DNA from: a virus
IMG/VR virus record: IMGVR_UViG_3300020005_000005
Span: 1-60,836 of that record
Strand: one strand, 5' to 3'
DNA length: 60,836 nt
The number at the start of each line of letters is the position of its first letter. Within the stretch, counting starts at the first letter, position 1. The position numbers and the translations under genes were made by a program. This document shows, piece after piece, positions 52,401-60,836 of this stretch. The notes under the pieces were generated by a model. It did no database searches and had not been told where the DNA came from. It was given only the letters and a program-made list of their open reading frames with translations.

Positions 52401-53526
52401 ATCCAAACAGGATGATCAAAAAATATATTTTACACGTCAGCCTTTCAATTTTATTCAGTATAATTTTAAGTCTCGCATTAATTACAGCGACCTCAAGATC
52501 TATGGGTCCGATATTCAGGGATTCGATATTTTTAGGATTGGTAATACTTTTGACTTAGAGGAGAATAAGGGGGCCATCACCAAGTTGGCTGTAGAGGGTG
52601 ATAATATGTATGGCATCCAGGAGACGGGTGTTGTTTACTTACCCACCGGCCAAGTTCAACTCCAGCAGACAGACGCTGGACAACTGGCGGTCGGTACGGG
52701 AGACGTGATTGCTCGACCAATCATTATCAATCAAGCCAGCGGCAGCCAACACATGAACGCAATAGTTGAGACCGGTGACGCCATCTACATACCTAACGTG
52801 GCCAACAAGGACATCTATAAACTACAGGGTAGAAACTTGGAGCCAATTGACAATCTTAATTTCAACACCAAGACTAGACAACTGTTTGCGGAAACTATAC
52901 CGGAGGATAAATTGGTAGGTATCTATGATCAGGATCGAGGAGAGTATTGGTTGGCGGATAACGAGAATAACTTCTGTTACATTTTTTGTGAGGATATTGG
53001 TGAACTCGGTACTTGGGTGGGTAATTATGAATTTTTTGATCCTCTCGATGCGCTAACTTCTAAGTTGGTAGCTGGGGCTTATGGCAATCAACGGCTCTAC
53101 TTGGTAGCCGATACTACCACAGGGGGGCGCACAGTCTTGACGGGCCACGCCATGTACAGGGGTGCGGAAAACAATATGTTTGGTAGGGTTGTTCAGCCGC
53201 GCGTAACCGTTGTGGTTAATCCAGATAGCGACGTAAGCAAAACTTTTGACGTTATGAGTTTTGCGGCAACTGATCGATTGGCCTCCATGGATCTGACCGT
53301 ACAGCGTGAGGCCTCTTTGGGTGATCAAGTAGTCAACAATATATCGCTAGACAATTTGAGTATTGAGGGAAACTACAGGGTCAAAACGCTCAGAGACTCT
53401 TCAAGCGCAAGACTGAGGGGGCTCCGGATGCTTGCTACAATTAAGTGGAAACAAGTTTTATCACAAACGGCAGCATTAAGTTCTGTTTTGGTTAAGTATA
53501 GATGGTCGGCTAGAAATCCTTTTTAA
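49462..53526 (+). CDS. Large tail / DNA-stabilisation protein (P22 gp10-like role)
   Basis: This 1354-aa protein starts at GTG with ITKNSFAKGLNADIDPQSLP, then DSYVDAHNLTL. This is the N-terminal pattern of the stabilisation-type proteins found in Bacteroidota podovirus-like phages. The bulk is beta-rich repeats suggestive of a beta-propeller or ring, with a final VKYRWSARNPF. It would sit at the tail hub and keep packaged DNA in place, with possible receptor contact. The GTG overlaps the end of the GIY-YIG gene. Confidence 0.65.
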   Translation: MRITKNSFAKGLNADIDPQSLPPDSYVDAHNLTLTSDGKFLALKNFQGTLPTGAVTGGINTLFPDSTNVRSIVGKYKVGDVEGVNFITYFITGNEAGDQGAFYITAYDLDNDVLYYLFQQQGLGTDYFDEHRIVDLRSFAENGIDYIYFTDFFNEIRQLRCEIPAGSPDFFLTEQDLSLQRHGANGVITYNNSTVVDGTLLSGTYQYAYRMVDPIHKRSTRWSSLTSPIHVYQQANTFGVTPVYSAVGISTPFGITITITPTAEESALFSYYQLAVVENIYPVTTPVTPASLLPITAVTNTPFAGSSVFIHRSNDKIGTVPIEEIVVDLAAIQTAKTLAIKQERLFAGNIKYHKLDFDNGTPATSGSVLTSHAFVSNHLGGFNDARLSSLDRGYFRDETYRFGIVYRDKYGNKAPVSVLDLSTLTGNQISGGAIDFHFPSRAVSNQYSLFDGSGFVRLMGLNLTNIHNHPTWAVGFEIVVARRIKNILFQTPLISLVGVNGVGTLDNYPSLSVNVADGIADNPYPNAQPQTNSKIYVPRNLFWPESRSIKSRTTAIGGTGTTVKIGEAVLTPTNDGNPASTTSTIAENYLYSMIFPPSSMYGAAIPYQFVGNEQIQTVDYAIAKLNVANFNPNMVDSFGGSIGAGDSVKTKISGTFYALSDGDYYFDSGWSAKTIPLTKIGIKDYLFLDNLAPGTVFGGNRILDHEALAGVGVDYGATPQVQRGAIIGLAISKPEINTIGPLVFANGTLNDYTLSANYIVGSSGPRYEEANVGISGQFLITNKYISEYSGFVNNSSYVQYFEIVNVVNNFGDDRYGTIDTPHEFISTGTSYAFNETELALVAAGSVVNISTSVFGGDCFVAPHTFKIADSAYSVVFQGKNEIPAIIDSSSITITKWGRFYYNHPPGGVTGAPISLPVGVQGASQFIEVVLESEYNGGVMAEDIINGVAVANGFPVMNLSTTQNSEGAIHSPLLYDYNNNLSKQDDQKIYFTRQPFNFIQYNFKSRINYSDLKIYGSDIQGFDIFRIGNTFDLEENKGAITKLAVEGDNMYGIQETGVVYLPTGQVQLQQTDAGQLAVGTGDVIARPIIINQASGSQHMNAIVETGDAIYIPNVANKDIYKLQGRNLEPIDNLNFNTKTRQLFAETIPEDKLVGIYDQDRGEYWLADNENNFCYIFCEDIGELGTWVGNYEFFDPLDALTSKLVAGAYGNQRLYLVADTTTGGRTVLTGHAMYRGAENNMFGRVVQPRVTVVVNPDSDVSKTFDVMSFAATDRLASMDLTVQREASLGDQVVNNISLDNLSIEGNYRVKTLRDSSSARLRGLRMLATIKWKQVLSQTAALSSVLVKYRWSARNPF

Positions 53527-53528
53527 AT

Positions 53529-53592
53529 ATGAGTGGAGTTGGAATTTATCTAATCATATCACTGGAAGTATAAACATAAAAAAGATGCCTAG
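53529..53592 (+). pseudogene. Deletion remnant of a GIY-YIG gene
   Basis: Frame 1 from ATG 53529 reads MSGVGIYLIIS and stops at 53571-53573, matching the first 11 residues of intact copies. A second frame from 53563 reads WKYKHKKDA and stops at 53590-53592, matching the WKYK end of intact copies. An internal deletion with a frame change has removed everything between. The relic still overlaps the next gene start, as the intact copies do. Confidence 0.7.
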
Positions 53593-54235
53593 TCCTTATT
53601 ATCTACCTTCGTTCAACACCAATCCAGCCTCCTTCGGTAGAGGTATTAATTCCCGTGTAGCCGGACTCGATCCGCGCTTTACCAACAAAGGGAACATCGA
53701 TTATGGTGGTCAGAACAGCGGATCGTTTACAGAAGGCCAGGCTGCGGGGGCTATAGGTGGAGCAATAGGCTTAGGAGCCCAGGCTTACGGAATGAGTCGT
53801 CAGGGTCTCAACTTGCCACAGTACGACATGACTCAACAGTACTCTCCCACCGGTCAGCCGTCTTACAACGGGGAGATTGAAAACACAGCAACCAATGCTC
53901 GCGTACAACGGGGTGCGACAGGGGGAGAGATAGGAGGAGCAGTCGCCACGGGGGCTCTAACGGGGGCCAGTGTGGGTGGGCCGTGGGGGGCTGTTGTTGG
54001 TGGCGCAGTAGGTGCCGGCACCGCTATTGTAGGCGGGGCTGCAAGGGGAAATCGCCAACAGCGAGATAAAAATAGAGCAGAGGCTTCAGCATCCGGGTAT
54101 CAGTCCGCCTATAATTCCGCATCCAAAAACTTTGAGCAAAATCAGAACGCACAAATAGATTATCAGAGACGAACTAACAATTACAAAAGATTCCAAAATC
54201 TTTATTCTTTACCTTCTCAATACTACTATGGATAA
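53585..54235 (+). CDS. Gly/Ala-rich internal virion protein candidate
   Basis: This 216-aa protein has two Gly/Ala-rich segments (QAAGAIGGAIGLGAQAYG and GAVATGALTGASVGG, then GAVVGGAVGAG) that look membrane-active, and a Gln/Asn/Arg-rich C-terminus. This recalls T7 gp14-type internal proteins that line the channel during DNA ejection. Decayed GIY-YIG genes flank it on both sides. The assignment is by composition and position. Confidence 0.55.
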   Translation: MPSPYYLPSFNTNPASFGRGINSRVAGLDPRFTNKGNIDYGGQNSGSFTEGQAAGAIGGAIGLGAQAYGMSRQGLNLPQYDMTQQYSPTGQPSYNGEIENTATNARVQRGATGGEIGGAVATGALTGASVGGPWGAVVGGAVGAGTAIVGGAARGNRQQRDKNRAEASASGYQSAYNSASKNFEQNQNAQIDYQRRTNNYKRFQNLYSLPSQYYYG

Positions 54236-54366
54236 AATCTTCGCTATTTATAAAATTACTTCTCCTTCCGATAAAATTTATATTGTTCAGACAACATTTA
54301 AGCCTGTCTCACAAAGGTAAACCTTGGTCCTCGGCGAGACGGATTGCTCAAAATAACAGAAAAAAA
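54228..54366 (+). pseudogene. Second decayed GIY-YIG gene
   Basis: From ATG 54228 the frame reads MDKIFAIYKITSPSDKIYIV and stops at 54318-54320. It resembles the start of intact copies, but GIY has become AIY and YVG has become YIV. Another frame (54298-54366) reads LSLSHKGKPWSSARR, a NUMOD3-type repeat. Core and repeat are now joined out of frame by a deletion, and the IENR1 end is lost. The start overlaps the upstream stop, as in intact copies. Confidence 0.75.
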
Positions 54367-54367
54367 T

Positions 54368-55387
54368 ATGCAACGATATCTTGAAATTTTACGCGCACTG
54401 CGCGGTGGGCGTGATGTCTCCCAGGAGGACATCAAATATTTTGCTTCCTTCCATCAAGACTTTGATGCGGGTCAGTATGAAAAGTTGAAAGGCAAACTGG
54501 CTTCTGAAGAAGGTCTTAAGTCAATGACTGACGAAGATTTCGACAGTTATGTTAATGAGGCCCGCAAGATGCTCACTACGGGTAAGTACAAGGAGGACGT
54601 GATCGACATAGCCAAACAAGCGGAGGCAGGTAAGGTGGCCGCTAAAGTTACCACCGGCCTCAATACACTTTTAGCCGGCACAGATATAGCAATATCGCTA
54701 GGTCAAATTGGTAAAGCTAATCAACAGTTAGCGGGGATTAAGCGACCAGCGCGTCCGGCTGTTCTTCAGCGCGATCAGGATCTGGCCCAGGCTCTCCAGG
54801 AGGCCCATCGTGGAACTCTAGACCAATCAGCGGCGTTGCAACCTGCGCGTTTAGCCAATCTGGATACCTACAAAGCAGATCTAGCCCAGGGGGCTATCGC
54901 TTCAGAAGGCCAACCTGGGGCCTACGGAGCCTATGGCCAGGCCGCCGCTGGACGCATGTATCGCGCCAATGCCGAACTCGTGCCGCTGGGCAACGAAATT
55001 AAGCGCCAAGAACAAGGTAGATACGACCAATTGCTTGGCATGAGACAGCAGGAAGGGCAAGCTATCAACCAATCACAATCCCAATTTTATCCGCAAGATC
55101 TCTATCAATATGGTATTGATAGACAAGCAGCGGCTAGTCTTGGACAAACCGGCAGATCCAACTTGAGAGATTCTTTAACCGGATTGGCTGCGCAGGTTCC
55201 GGCTATTGGGCAAGAGTTTAGCAATCGCCGATACGACGATATCTATAATCAGATGTCAGCCTATGGGCACGAACACGCACAGACAGCAGCCGATGCTTGG
55301 AAGGACTTAAATGATATTCATCAAAGCAATCAGGGTTATCAATACGGGCCTCCGCGTGATATGTACGACAAAGCCTTTAGATTTTAA
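54368..55387 (+). CDS. Internal virion protein candidate
   Basis: This 339-aa, mostly helical protein is rich in Gln, Ala and Gly after about residue 110 (AQALQEAHRGTLDQSAAL, GAYGAYGQAAAGRMYRA). It lies between two similarly composed proteins, like the set of internal ejection proteins of podoviruses. I chose ATG 54368, after the GIY-YIG relic. Its function is inferred from composition and place. Confidence 0.55.
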   Translation: MQRYLEILRALRGGRDVSQEDIKYFASFHQDFDAGQYEKLKGKLASEEGLKSMTDEDFDSYVNEARKMLTTGKYKEDVIDIAKQAEAGKVAAKVTTGLNTLLAGTDIAISLGQIGKANQQLAGIKRPARPAVLQRDQDLAQALQEAHRGTLDQSAALQPARLANLDTYKADLAQGAIASEGQPGAYGAYGQAAAGRMYRANAELVPLGNEIKRQEQGRYDQLLGMRQQEGQAINQSQSQFYPQDLYQYGIDRQAAASLGQTGRSNLRDSLTGLAAQVPAIGQEFSNRRYDDIYNQMSAYGHEHAQTAADAWKDLNDIHQSNQGYQYGPPRDMYDKAFRF

Positions 55388-55392
55388 ATAAG

Positions 55393-56889
55393 ATGCCATA
55401 CCAAAACAACAGACTTCCTAACCAATCTTTCGCGCAGGACTTCGATCTTCCTGATCAGAGATATCTTGCCCAGCCTCAGCAAGGAGCGCCCGTAGGGCCT
55501 GGCGGTTATCAACCGACATTACCCGTACCTGCTCCGCAGAACGGGTTAGCCGACGTAGAGGGAATGACCGATAAATACTACGATACTTGGGGCAAGTTAC
55601 AAAGCCTTACACAGGGTATGTGGAAGGATTACGGTATTGATATTACTCAGCCAGACTTTACTCAACAAGGCGGAGGCACTCCTTTTAAAACCTATCAGAA
55701 GTTGTCCGGTGTCCTTATGAACACGGCAAACAAACTTGGCAACAGGATGAAGGAACAAACACAAGCTGCTCCTTATAAATTCACCGGACAGATTCATGGT
55801 GAAGGAACCGACCAAGATCCGTATGTTTCTAACGATCTTCTGCCTGAGGTTGTAAATATGCAGAAAATTGCCGAAGAGGCGCTGTACACCACAGGTGACG
55901 TCAAAAGAGCCAATGAGCAGATAGATAGATTCTTACCTGAATTAGAAAAGCAGGCGGCAACAGGTGATCCTTACATGGCACATAATTATGAAGTAGCGAA
56001 GGCCACCAAGGCTAAACTTCAAATTCATCCTTCTTTCTTTAAGAACGAGGAGGCAGACAAGAAGGCTGCCCTTAAAAAAGCCGCGGGGGCTTCTAAAGAA
56101 TTAGCCGTACTTAAAGAAATAATTCCTATAGCCAAGGGCCATTGGCGTCCCGGATCCTATAAGACAGGGCCAGATCCGGCGGATCCCGCTAAGATAGTAG
56201 CCATAAATATGGCACATTCCGGAGAGAACCTTGGTCAATATACCCCAGAAGGAAGCACTACACCCAAACCACGTCTGATCGATTATTTTGTAAAAAACAA
56301 CAGAGGAGAGGTCTACATTAGGTTTAAACCTCCGGAGGAAGGTGTAGAACCCCCGCCCGATGAACGCGTGGATAATCAGGGAGGCTTTCAGATTACCTCT
56401 AAGTTCCAGGAGAATAACCCCACCTACGGTAAGACTACCAATACGGCAGCCGCTGTACAGGCTATGGACTTGGCCGATCTTGGTGGGTACGATGTGAACG
56501 ATGAGAAATTATTTGATAAGGACTACCAAGATCTAACTAAATTGGGCGAGGGGGTGAATCAGGATATTTCCGCCGGGCAGGCCGCTACTGATCTTAAAGT
56601 TAAAACTCGAAATCAATTAGAGGGTATACCTCGTGGATCGACAGTTACTGTAGGGGGATTAGATATAACCAACAATTGGCTTAAGGGGTACGGTATAAAG
56701 GATGAGGGTCGTTTTTCTCTGGATGAAATAATGAAAAAGATTGAGGAATCCGGTTACTTTAACGGCACCCCCTCCACTGAGTCACCTTCTCAAGGCCCCC
56801 CTACCATAACCACCAAAGCTGCCTATGACGCCCTTCCAAGTGGTACAGCCTACATTGACTCAAAGGGAGTTAAAGCAACCAAAAAATAA
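55393..56889 (+). CDS. Internal virion protein candidate
   Basis: This 498-aa protein has a Pro/Gln-rich, likely disordered N-terminal section (about 1-55). A helical body and a Ser/Thr/Pro-rich segment near the C-terminus follow. The stop TAATG overlaps the next giant gene. Placed between the 339-aa protein and the giant protein, it is probably packaged in the head or tail and delivered on infection. No enzyme motif is visible. Confidence 0.55.
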   Translation: MPYQNNRLPNQSFAQDFDLPDQRYLAQPQQGAPVGPGGYQPTLPVPAPQNGLADVEGMTDKYYDTWGKLQSLTQGMWKDYGIDITQPDFTQQGGGTPFKTYQKLSGVLMNTANKLGNRMKEQTQAAPYKFTGQIHGEGTDQDPYVSNDLLPEVVNMQKIAEEALYTTGDVKRANEQIDRFLPELEKQAATGDPYMAHNYEVAKATKAKLQIHPSFFKNEEADKKAALKKAAGASKELAVLKEIIPIAKGHWRPGSYKTGPDPADPAKIVAINMAHSGENLGQYTPEGSTTPKPRLIDYFVKNNRGEVYIRFKPPEEGVEPPPDERVDNQGGFQITSKFQENNPTYGKTTNTAAAVQAMDLADLGGYDVNDEKLFDKDYQDLTKLGEGVNQDISAGQAATDLKVKTRNQLEGIPRGSTVTVGGLDITNNWLKGYGIKDEGRFSLDEIMKKIEESGYFNGTPSTESPSQGPPTITTKAAYDALPSGTAYIDSKGVKATKK

Positions 56890-59800
56890 TGGCATTTTTA
56901 GCACCGCAGGAGGAAATCGATAGCACTCCCCAAGAGGCCCCCTTTGTAGCACCCCCACAAGATGTTGGTGAGGGTTTTACGGCCCCTGTGGAGGAGCATG
57001 CTCCTGAAAATGAGCAGAGTCCGGGTGTGCTGGATTATATCAAATCCCTACCTGCTCTTGCTTTAAGAGGAGTGACGGAACCCTTTGCGGTAGATATACC
57101 AAAGGCCGCAGGGAGACTTTCTGAATTTGTAGGAAGACAACTGCCCGAGGGGTTTCAGCATAAATCTGCCTTTACAACCCTTGGAGAAGAAAATCAAAAA
57201 ACAATTGAGGGTTTATTCCCTGTCGATCAAGGAGTAGGGGAATCAGTTCCCGGGCAACTAGCTAAGGGGGCGGGTATGATTGCCGGGTTTGTGGGAACAG
57301 GGGGTCTGGGGGAACTCGGCGCGGCAGGCAAGGGGCTGGCTCTCACGGACACGGCTGTCCCAGGAGCGGCGTCCATAGTAGGTAAATTCTTAGGTAAGCC
57401 GGGATCTATCGCCATGGGGTCCATGGTAGGCGTGCCAGAGTTTGAAAAGGCAAAGGCGGCCGGTAAGAGCGATGACGAGGCTTTTAAGTCTCTCGTTGAG
57501 AATTATTTTGTAGGAACTTTAGGGGCTCTACCAATAGAATCCATGATCCACCGGCTCAATACGGTCACGGGAGGGGGGATCGTTAACTATCTCAAAACAG
57601 TAGGTATAGGGGGACTCCAATCGGGGGCCGCTATGGCTACGCAGACCTATCTGACCAACCAACTGGCCAAGGCTGACTACGATCCAGACCGCGATCCCAT
57701 GTGGGAGGTGGCTCATTCTGCCCTTATAGGGGGCGCACTAGGGATGCTCCTGCCAGGCATCGGGGGTGCTTTGAGAAAGGCTACTCCGGAGAACAGGGTC
57801 AAGATAGAGAAGAAAGTGGCCGAACTACAGGCTAAGGAGCAGGCTCTAAAGATGGCTGACCAAGGCATCAAACAGGCCGCCTCGGGGGATCAAGTTCTTG
57901 ATTCGCAAATTGCGGATATGGCTAAATTAAGTCCGGAGGAGCAGGCTGTCATCGATACAAAGAGAACGGCCGCCAGCCAGGCGGAAGAGGCTGTAAGACT
58001 TTCTGAAGAACGTCAAAAGCGCATCGATCAGATAGAGAAGGATCTGGAAAAGCACGAGGTGGCCAAGAAGAAAAGTGAAGAGGGAAAGGGCACTTTATTG
58101 CCTGAACAGAAAAAGGACCTTGATTTAGAACTCAAGGAATTACTTAAAGAAAAGGAGATTGGGGAAAAGAGCAATATACTGCCTAAAGGCGCAGAGTCAA
58201 AAATAGGGGAACAAAAAGAAGCAGAAAAAGCTAAATTTGACGCAGCAGAAAAAGCTAAAAATGATGCGATTGACAAGATCACTGCTCTCCAGCAAAAAAT
58301 GGCAGCGACGACTCCCGAGGCAGACATCGAAGGACTCTACAAAGAGTTGCTTGAGGCCAAAGCAGCGCTGCGCAAAATTGCACCCGAACTTAGACCAACA
58401 GGCAACAAAGCAGTAGAGGAGGCCACGGGTGGCGCCAAGGAAGGCAAGACGGTCAAGATGACGCCAGCGGAGGCCATCAAACACCAAGTCCAGACCTTTT
58501 ATAGAGGAATGACCAAAGGAGTCCGTAAAGGGGCTCAACTCAAGAATGACTTGGTTGACAAGGTAAGGGCGGCCTTAAAGGGCAGTCCTATGACCAATGG
58601 CCAAGTGGGTACCATCCTCACTAAGTTAAAAAGAACCAATCTCTTCACAGCAGGCTCTGTCTCAAAGTTAGGGCAATTTATCGATAAAGTTGCTACGGAT
58701 GCCGAGTATGCCGAGAAGTTGGATACCGCCCAAAAGATTCAAAAGAGAATCAAGAGTAAGAAGAACACAGGTACGCCGAGGGAGAAGGACGCCCTGACCG
58801 AGTTTTCCAAGATAGACCCCAGTGAGGTGGACATAGACAAGTACCTCGCCGCGGCTAACGAGATTACACCCTCCTTCCGCCCGGTCACCAATCGGTCCGT
58901 CATACCGCTAGATAGAACTTGGGAGTACATCAACAGCACCCACCCGGAGAGGGAAGCCGCTGAGGGGGCAAGACAGGAAGCAAGAATGGAACGGGCGAGA
59001 GAGATGGCCGATGAACTGGGCCTTAATTTTGAAGACGCACAGGCTTTGCTCTTCGGCGAGGAGACTAATATTGAGAAATCAATTACTGACGTTAATAAAA
59101 AGGAAAAGATCAGGGAGAAATTGGTCGAGATGGCCGACGGAGCCAAGGAAGGACTTCACTTTGTTTTTGATGACACCGCGGGGCTAACCGACACACAAAG
59201 GGGAGATGTTGACTCCTTCAAAACTGCTGATCTGGATCTGTTAACGCCCGATCAACTCAAGGCTTATATCCGAGCAATCGATAGACTAACAACCAACGAA
59301 GACTTTGGGGGAACAGGTAAGTTACATTCGATCATAGATTCCGCGAAAGACTTTGCTGAGTTAAAGGTTAAGTTAAAGGATTCGCATATTCTTACTCTCA
59401 ACGACTGGGAGAAGAATCTCAACAGCATGCCCCTTGTCATGCGGGCCATCACAGGATTGAGTGAGCATGCCGCACAGTTTCAAAATCTAATGGGGATGAT
59501 TCGTCCTAATGAGGCACACGTTAAAGCCACTCAAGCAGACATTAAACTTATCAAGGACATTCACAAGATTGATCCCAAAGGGAAAGGGGCTACGGCTGAA
59601 TCCAAAACTCGGCAGACTATCTTTAGCGAATTGATCAAGTCGCCAGTAACTGAGGATCCCGTCCAATGGATGGAGGGAGTCAAACAGATTATGGAGTACA
59701 ACGTGCGCGAATATGAACGTCAAGGGATGGTAGAGCAGGCCAAATTGATTGACAAGGCGCTGGAGCCCTTTAGAAAAGCAATCACGGTGGAGGAGGTCAT

Positions 59801-60836
59801 GGCCATCATGGAAAAGATGGATCCGATTGGTAAGAAAATCATCGATAAAACCATTGATCATTTTAAACCGGTAGCTGCAAAACTTGGCGATTATGCTGAA
59901 AGATACCACAACGAGGGTTTTGTTGAGCAGAGAAATTATTCCGGCCCCCGTTCCTGGCGTACCAAAGGCAAGAAGGGGGAGGACATAGTCTATCGTGATC
60001 CCTTTGGTGACTTGGGTGCTTATCAAAATTCAATAGCCAAACCAAAATTAAATACCTCAGCATTAGAGGTGTATAATGGGGTGCCCACGGACGGACGCTT
60101 ACTCAATTTTGATAAGCATGCCACTATGACGCGGGGGCTTAAGCGTTCGATTTTTGACATTGAGGGGGTAGATGGGCAGATCAGGGTCCGCGAGAATGCG
60201 GGGAGAGAAAGAGAACTTATTGAATTGCTTGGCGGCAAGGAAGGAACCAAGTCCTATATTGAGGCCCAGCGTCTGTATGATATACTGTTCAAGGGGAAAG
60301 AATCTCTCTACTTTAAACTTGAGCGCCAACTTTCCGGCCAGGTTCCGCATCGTCCCAACAAATTTATAGATAACTATCTGCGGCCCCTTCGTAAAATTGC
60401 ATACAACTTAGGCCTATCCGGCTGGACACAGTACCCCAAACAAATGGCTGTCATTTCAAACGTGATGTCTCAACTAGGTACCGACGTTACCCTCATGCCA
60501 ATCAAGGAACTTCTTGTCAATCCAAAGGGGGCATTTAAGTTCTTCAGCGGTCATACGGTCTCCTTGAGGGGGGCTCAGAGGGCCGACTATGCTTTGGGAG
60601 AAATTACTGAGGACACAGCGACAGAGGTCCATAACTTGGCCGGCAGGGCTTTGGATAATCTAGGAGAAAAGGGTTTCAATAGTATCCTTGGAGTCAGGGC
60701 GCTAATCAAGGGGGACGTGCATGCGGCTAAAATATCGTACGGGTCCTTCTACAAGCAGTATCTCAAGAATCAGGGGATCGAATATGAGGGCTTTGACCGG
60801 GAGGCCGATTTACAGGACACCCCCGCCCGCCGGGCT
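56889..60836 (+). CDS. Giant internal/ejection protein, 5' part only
   Basis: The frame from ATG 56889 stays open for 1316 codons and runs off the window, so this is only the N-terminal part. It begins with an acidic, Pro-rich segment. Glycine-rich hydrophobic segments follow (GAGMIAGFVGTGGLGELG near residue 130 and ALIGGALGMLLPGIGG near 285), then a long charged coiled-coil region (about 300-490) and a large helical body. Size, hydrophobic segments and place after other internal proteins suit a protein injected with the DNA. Many such giants carry enzymes further on, but none is seen in this part. Confidence 0.7.
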   Translation, partial: MAFLAPQEEIDSTPQEAPFVAPPQDVGEGFTAPVEEHAPENEQSPGVLDYIKSLPALALRGVTEPFAVDIPKAAGRLSEFVGRQLPEGFQHKSAFTTLGEENQKTIEGLFPVDQGVGESVPGQLAKGAGMIAGFVGTGGLGELGAAGKGLALTDTAVPGAASIVGKFLGKPGSIAMGSMVGVPEFEKAKAAGKSDDEAFKSLVENYFVGTLGALPIESMIHRLNTVTGGGIVNYLKTVGIGGLQSGAAMATQTYLTNQLAKADYDPDRDPMWEVAHSALIGGALGMLLPGIGGALRKATPENRVKIEKKVAELQAKEQALKMADQGIKQAASGDQVLDSQIADMAKLSPEEQAVIDTKRTAASQAEEAVRLSEERQKRIDQIEKDLEKHEVAKKKSEEGKGTLLPEQKKDLDLELKELLKEKEIGEKSNILPKGAESKIGEQKEAEKAKFDAAEKAKNDAIDKITALQQKMAATTPEADIEGLYKELLEAKAALRKIAPELRPTGNKAVEEATGGAKEGKTVKMTPAEAIKHQVQTFYRGMTKGVRKGAQLKNDLVDKVRAALKGSPMTNGQVGTILTKLKRTNLFTAGSVSKLGQFIDKVATDAEYAEKLDTAQKIQKRIKSKKNTGTPREKDALTEFSKIDPSEVDIDKYLAAANEITPSFRPVTNRSVIPLDRTWEYINSTHPEREAAEGARQEARMERAREMADELGLNFEDAQALLFGEETNIEKSITDVNKKEKIREKLVEMADGAKEGLHFVFDDTAGLTDTQRGDVDSFKTADLDLLTPDQLKAYIRAIDRLTTNEDFGGTGKLHSIIDSAKDFAELKVKLKDSHILTLNDWEKNLNSMPLVMRAITGLSEHAAQFQNLMGMIRPNEAHVKATQADIKLIKDIHKIDPKGKGATAESKTRQTIFSELIKSPVTEDPVQWMEGVKQIMEYNVREYERQGMVEQAKLIDKALEPFRKAITVEEVMAIMEKMDPIGKKIIDKTIDHFKPVAAKLGDYAERYHNEGFVEQRNYSGPRSWRTKGKKGEDIVYRDPFGDLGAYQNSIAKPKLNTSALEVYNGVPTDGRLLNFDKHATMTRGLKRSIFDIEGVDGQIRVRENAGRERELIELLGGKEGTKSYIEAQRLYDILFKGKESLYFKLERQLSGQVPHRPNKFIDNYLRPLRKIAYNLGLSGWTQYPKQMAVISNVMSQLGTDVTLMPIKELLVNPKGAFKFFSGHTVSLRGAQRADYALGEITEDTATEVHNLAGRALDNLGEKGFNSILGVRALIKGDVHAAKISYGSFYKQYLKNQGIEYEGFDREADLQDTPARRA

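Noticed and set aside
1-60836. CRISPR array, insertion sequence or integrase
   Set aside because: I saw no regularly spaced repeats, no transposase-like gene and no integrase or att-type repeat. Only the GIY-YIG and HNH genes are mobile-like.

Overview
This window is one side of a large tailed-phage genome, most likely a podovirus-like phage of a Bacteroidota host. Every convincing gene lies on the + strand. The Bacteroidota assignment rests on four things: start codons that mostly follow A/T-rich stretches rather than strong Shine-Dalgarno sequences; a primase-helicase with a BT4734/VirE-type N-terminus; a Bacteroidota-style lipobox ending in SC-N-D; and tail-fibre modules of a kind I associate with phages of that phylum. 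A podovirus-like particle is suggested by the order terL, portal, scaffold-like, major capsid protein, connector-like proteins, a stabilisation-like protein and very large Ala/Gly-rich internal proteins. I see no tape-measure or tail-sheath gene.

Layout. 1-609: gene-free leader with palindromes, a G-quadruplex motif and a hairpin. 610-3261: a translationally coupled NAD+ operon (PRPP-synthetase family, macro domain, nicotinamide phosphoribosyltransferase family). 3266-3820: three small proteins. 3849-6118: an exported glucosaminidase-like protein overlapping the primase-helicase. 6194-10015: small early-type proteins, an HNH protein and the first GIY-YIG nuclease. 10025-10650: promoter, an initiator-like tRNA(CAT) and about 0.5 kb of gene-free, helix-rich sequence that looks like a large structured RNA. 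10741-13805: small proteins, a GIY-YIG nuclease, a 5'-3' exonuclease and a DEDDy exonuclease. 13841-19348: exported and membrane proteins, unknowns and a metallophosphoesterase. 19333-24162: three glycosyltransferase-like genes, a single-gene transcription unit and a C39-like protease. 24167-33125: packaging and head genes, then a CHAP endolysin. 33138-45588: fibres, a beta-helix spike candidate, a lipoprotein and an SGNH-esterase spike. 45647-53526: connector and tail proteins with an embedded RusA. 53585-60836: internal virion proteins, the last cut by the window edge.

Two themes tie the window together. First, eight intergenic boxes of the form GGCAC-N7-TTG, followed by an A/T-rich TATA-like stretch, match the -24/-12 pattern of sigma-54 promoters. 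They stand at the head of likely transcription units, and for three of them the predicted start falls within 1-2 nt of a gene's 5' end. Second, five intact free-standing GIY-YIG nucleases and two decayed copies sit in gene junctions, often overlapping the start of an essential gene such as terL, the 5'-3' exonuclease, a tail fibre or the stabilisation protein.

The strongest candidates for new biology are the sigma-54-like promoter set, the structured RNA block beside the odd tRNA, and the NAD+ operon with a macro-domain protein between its two NARP1-like enzymes.
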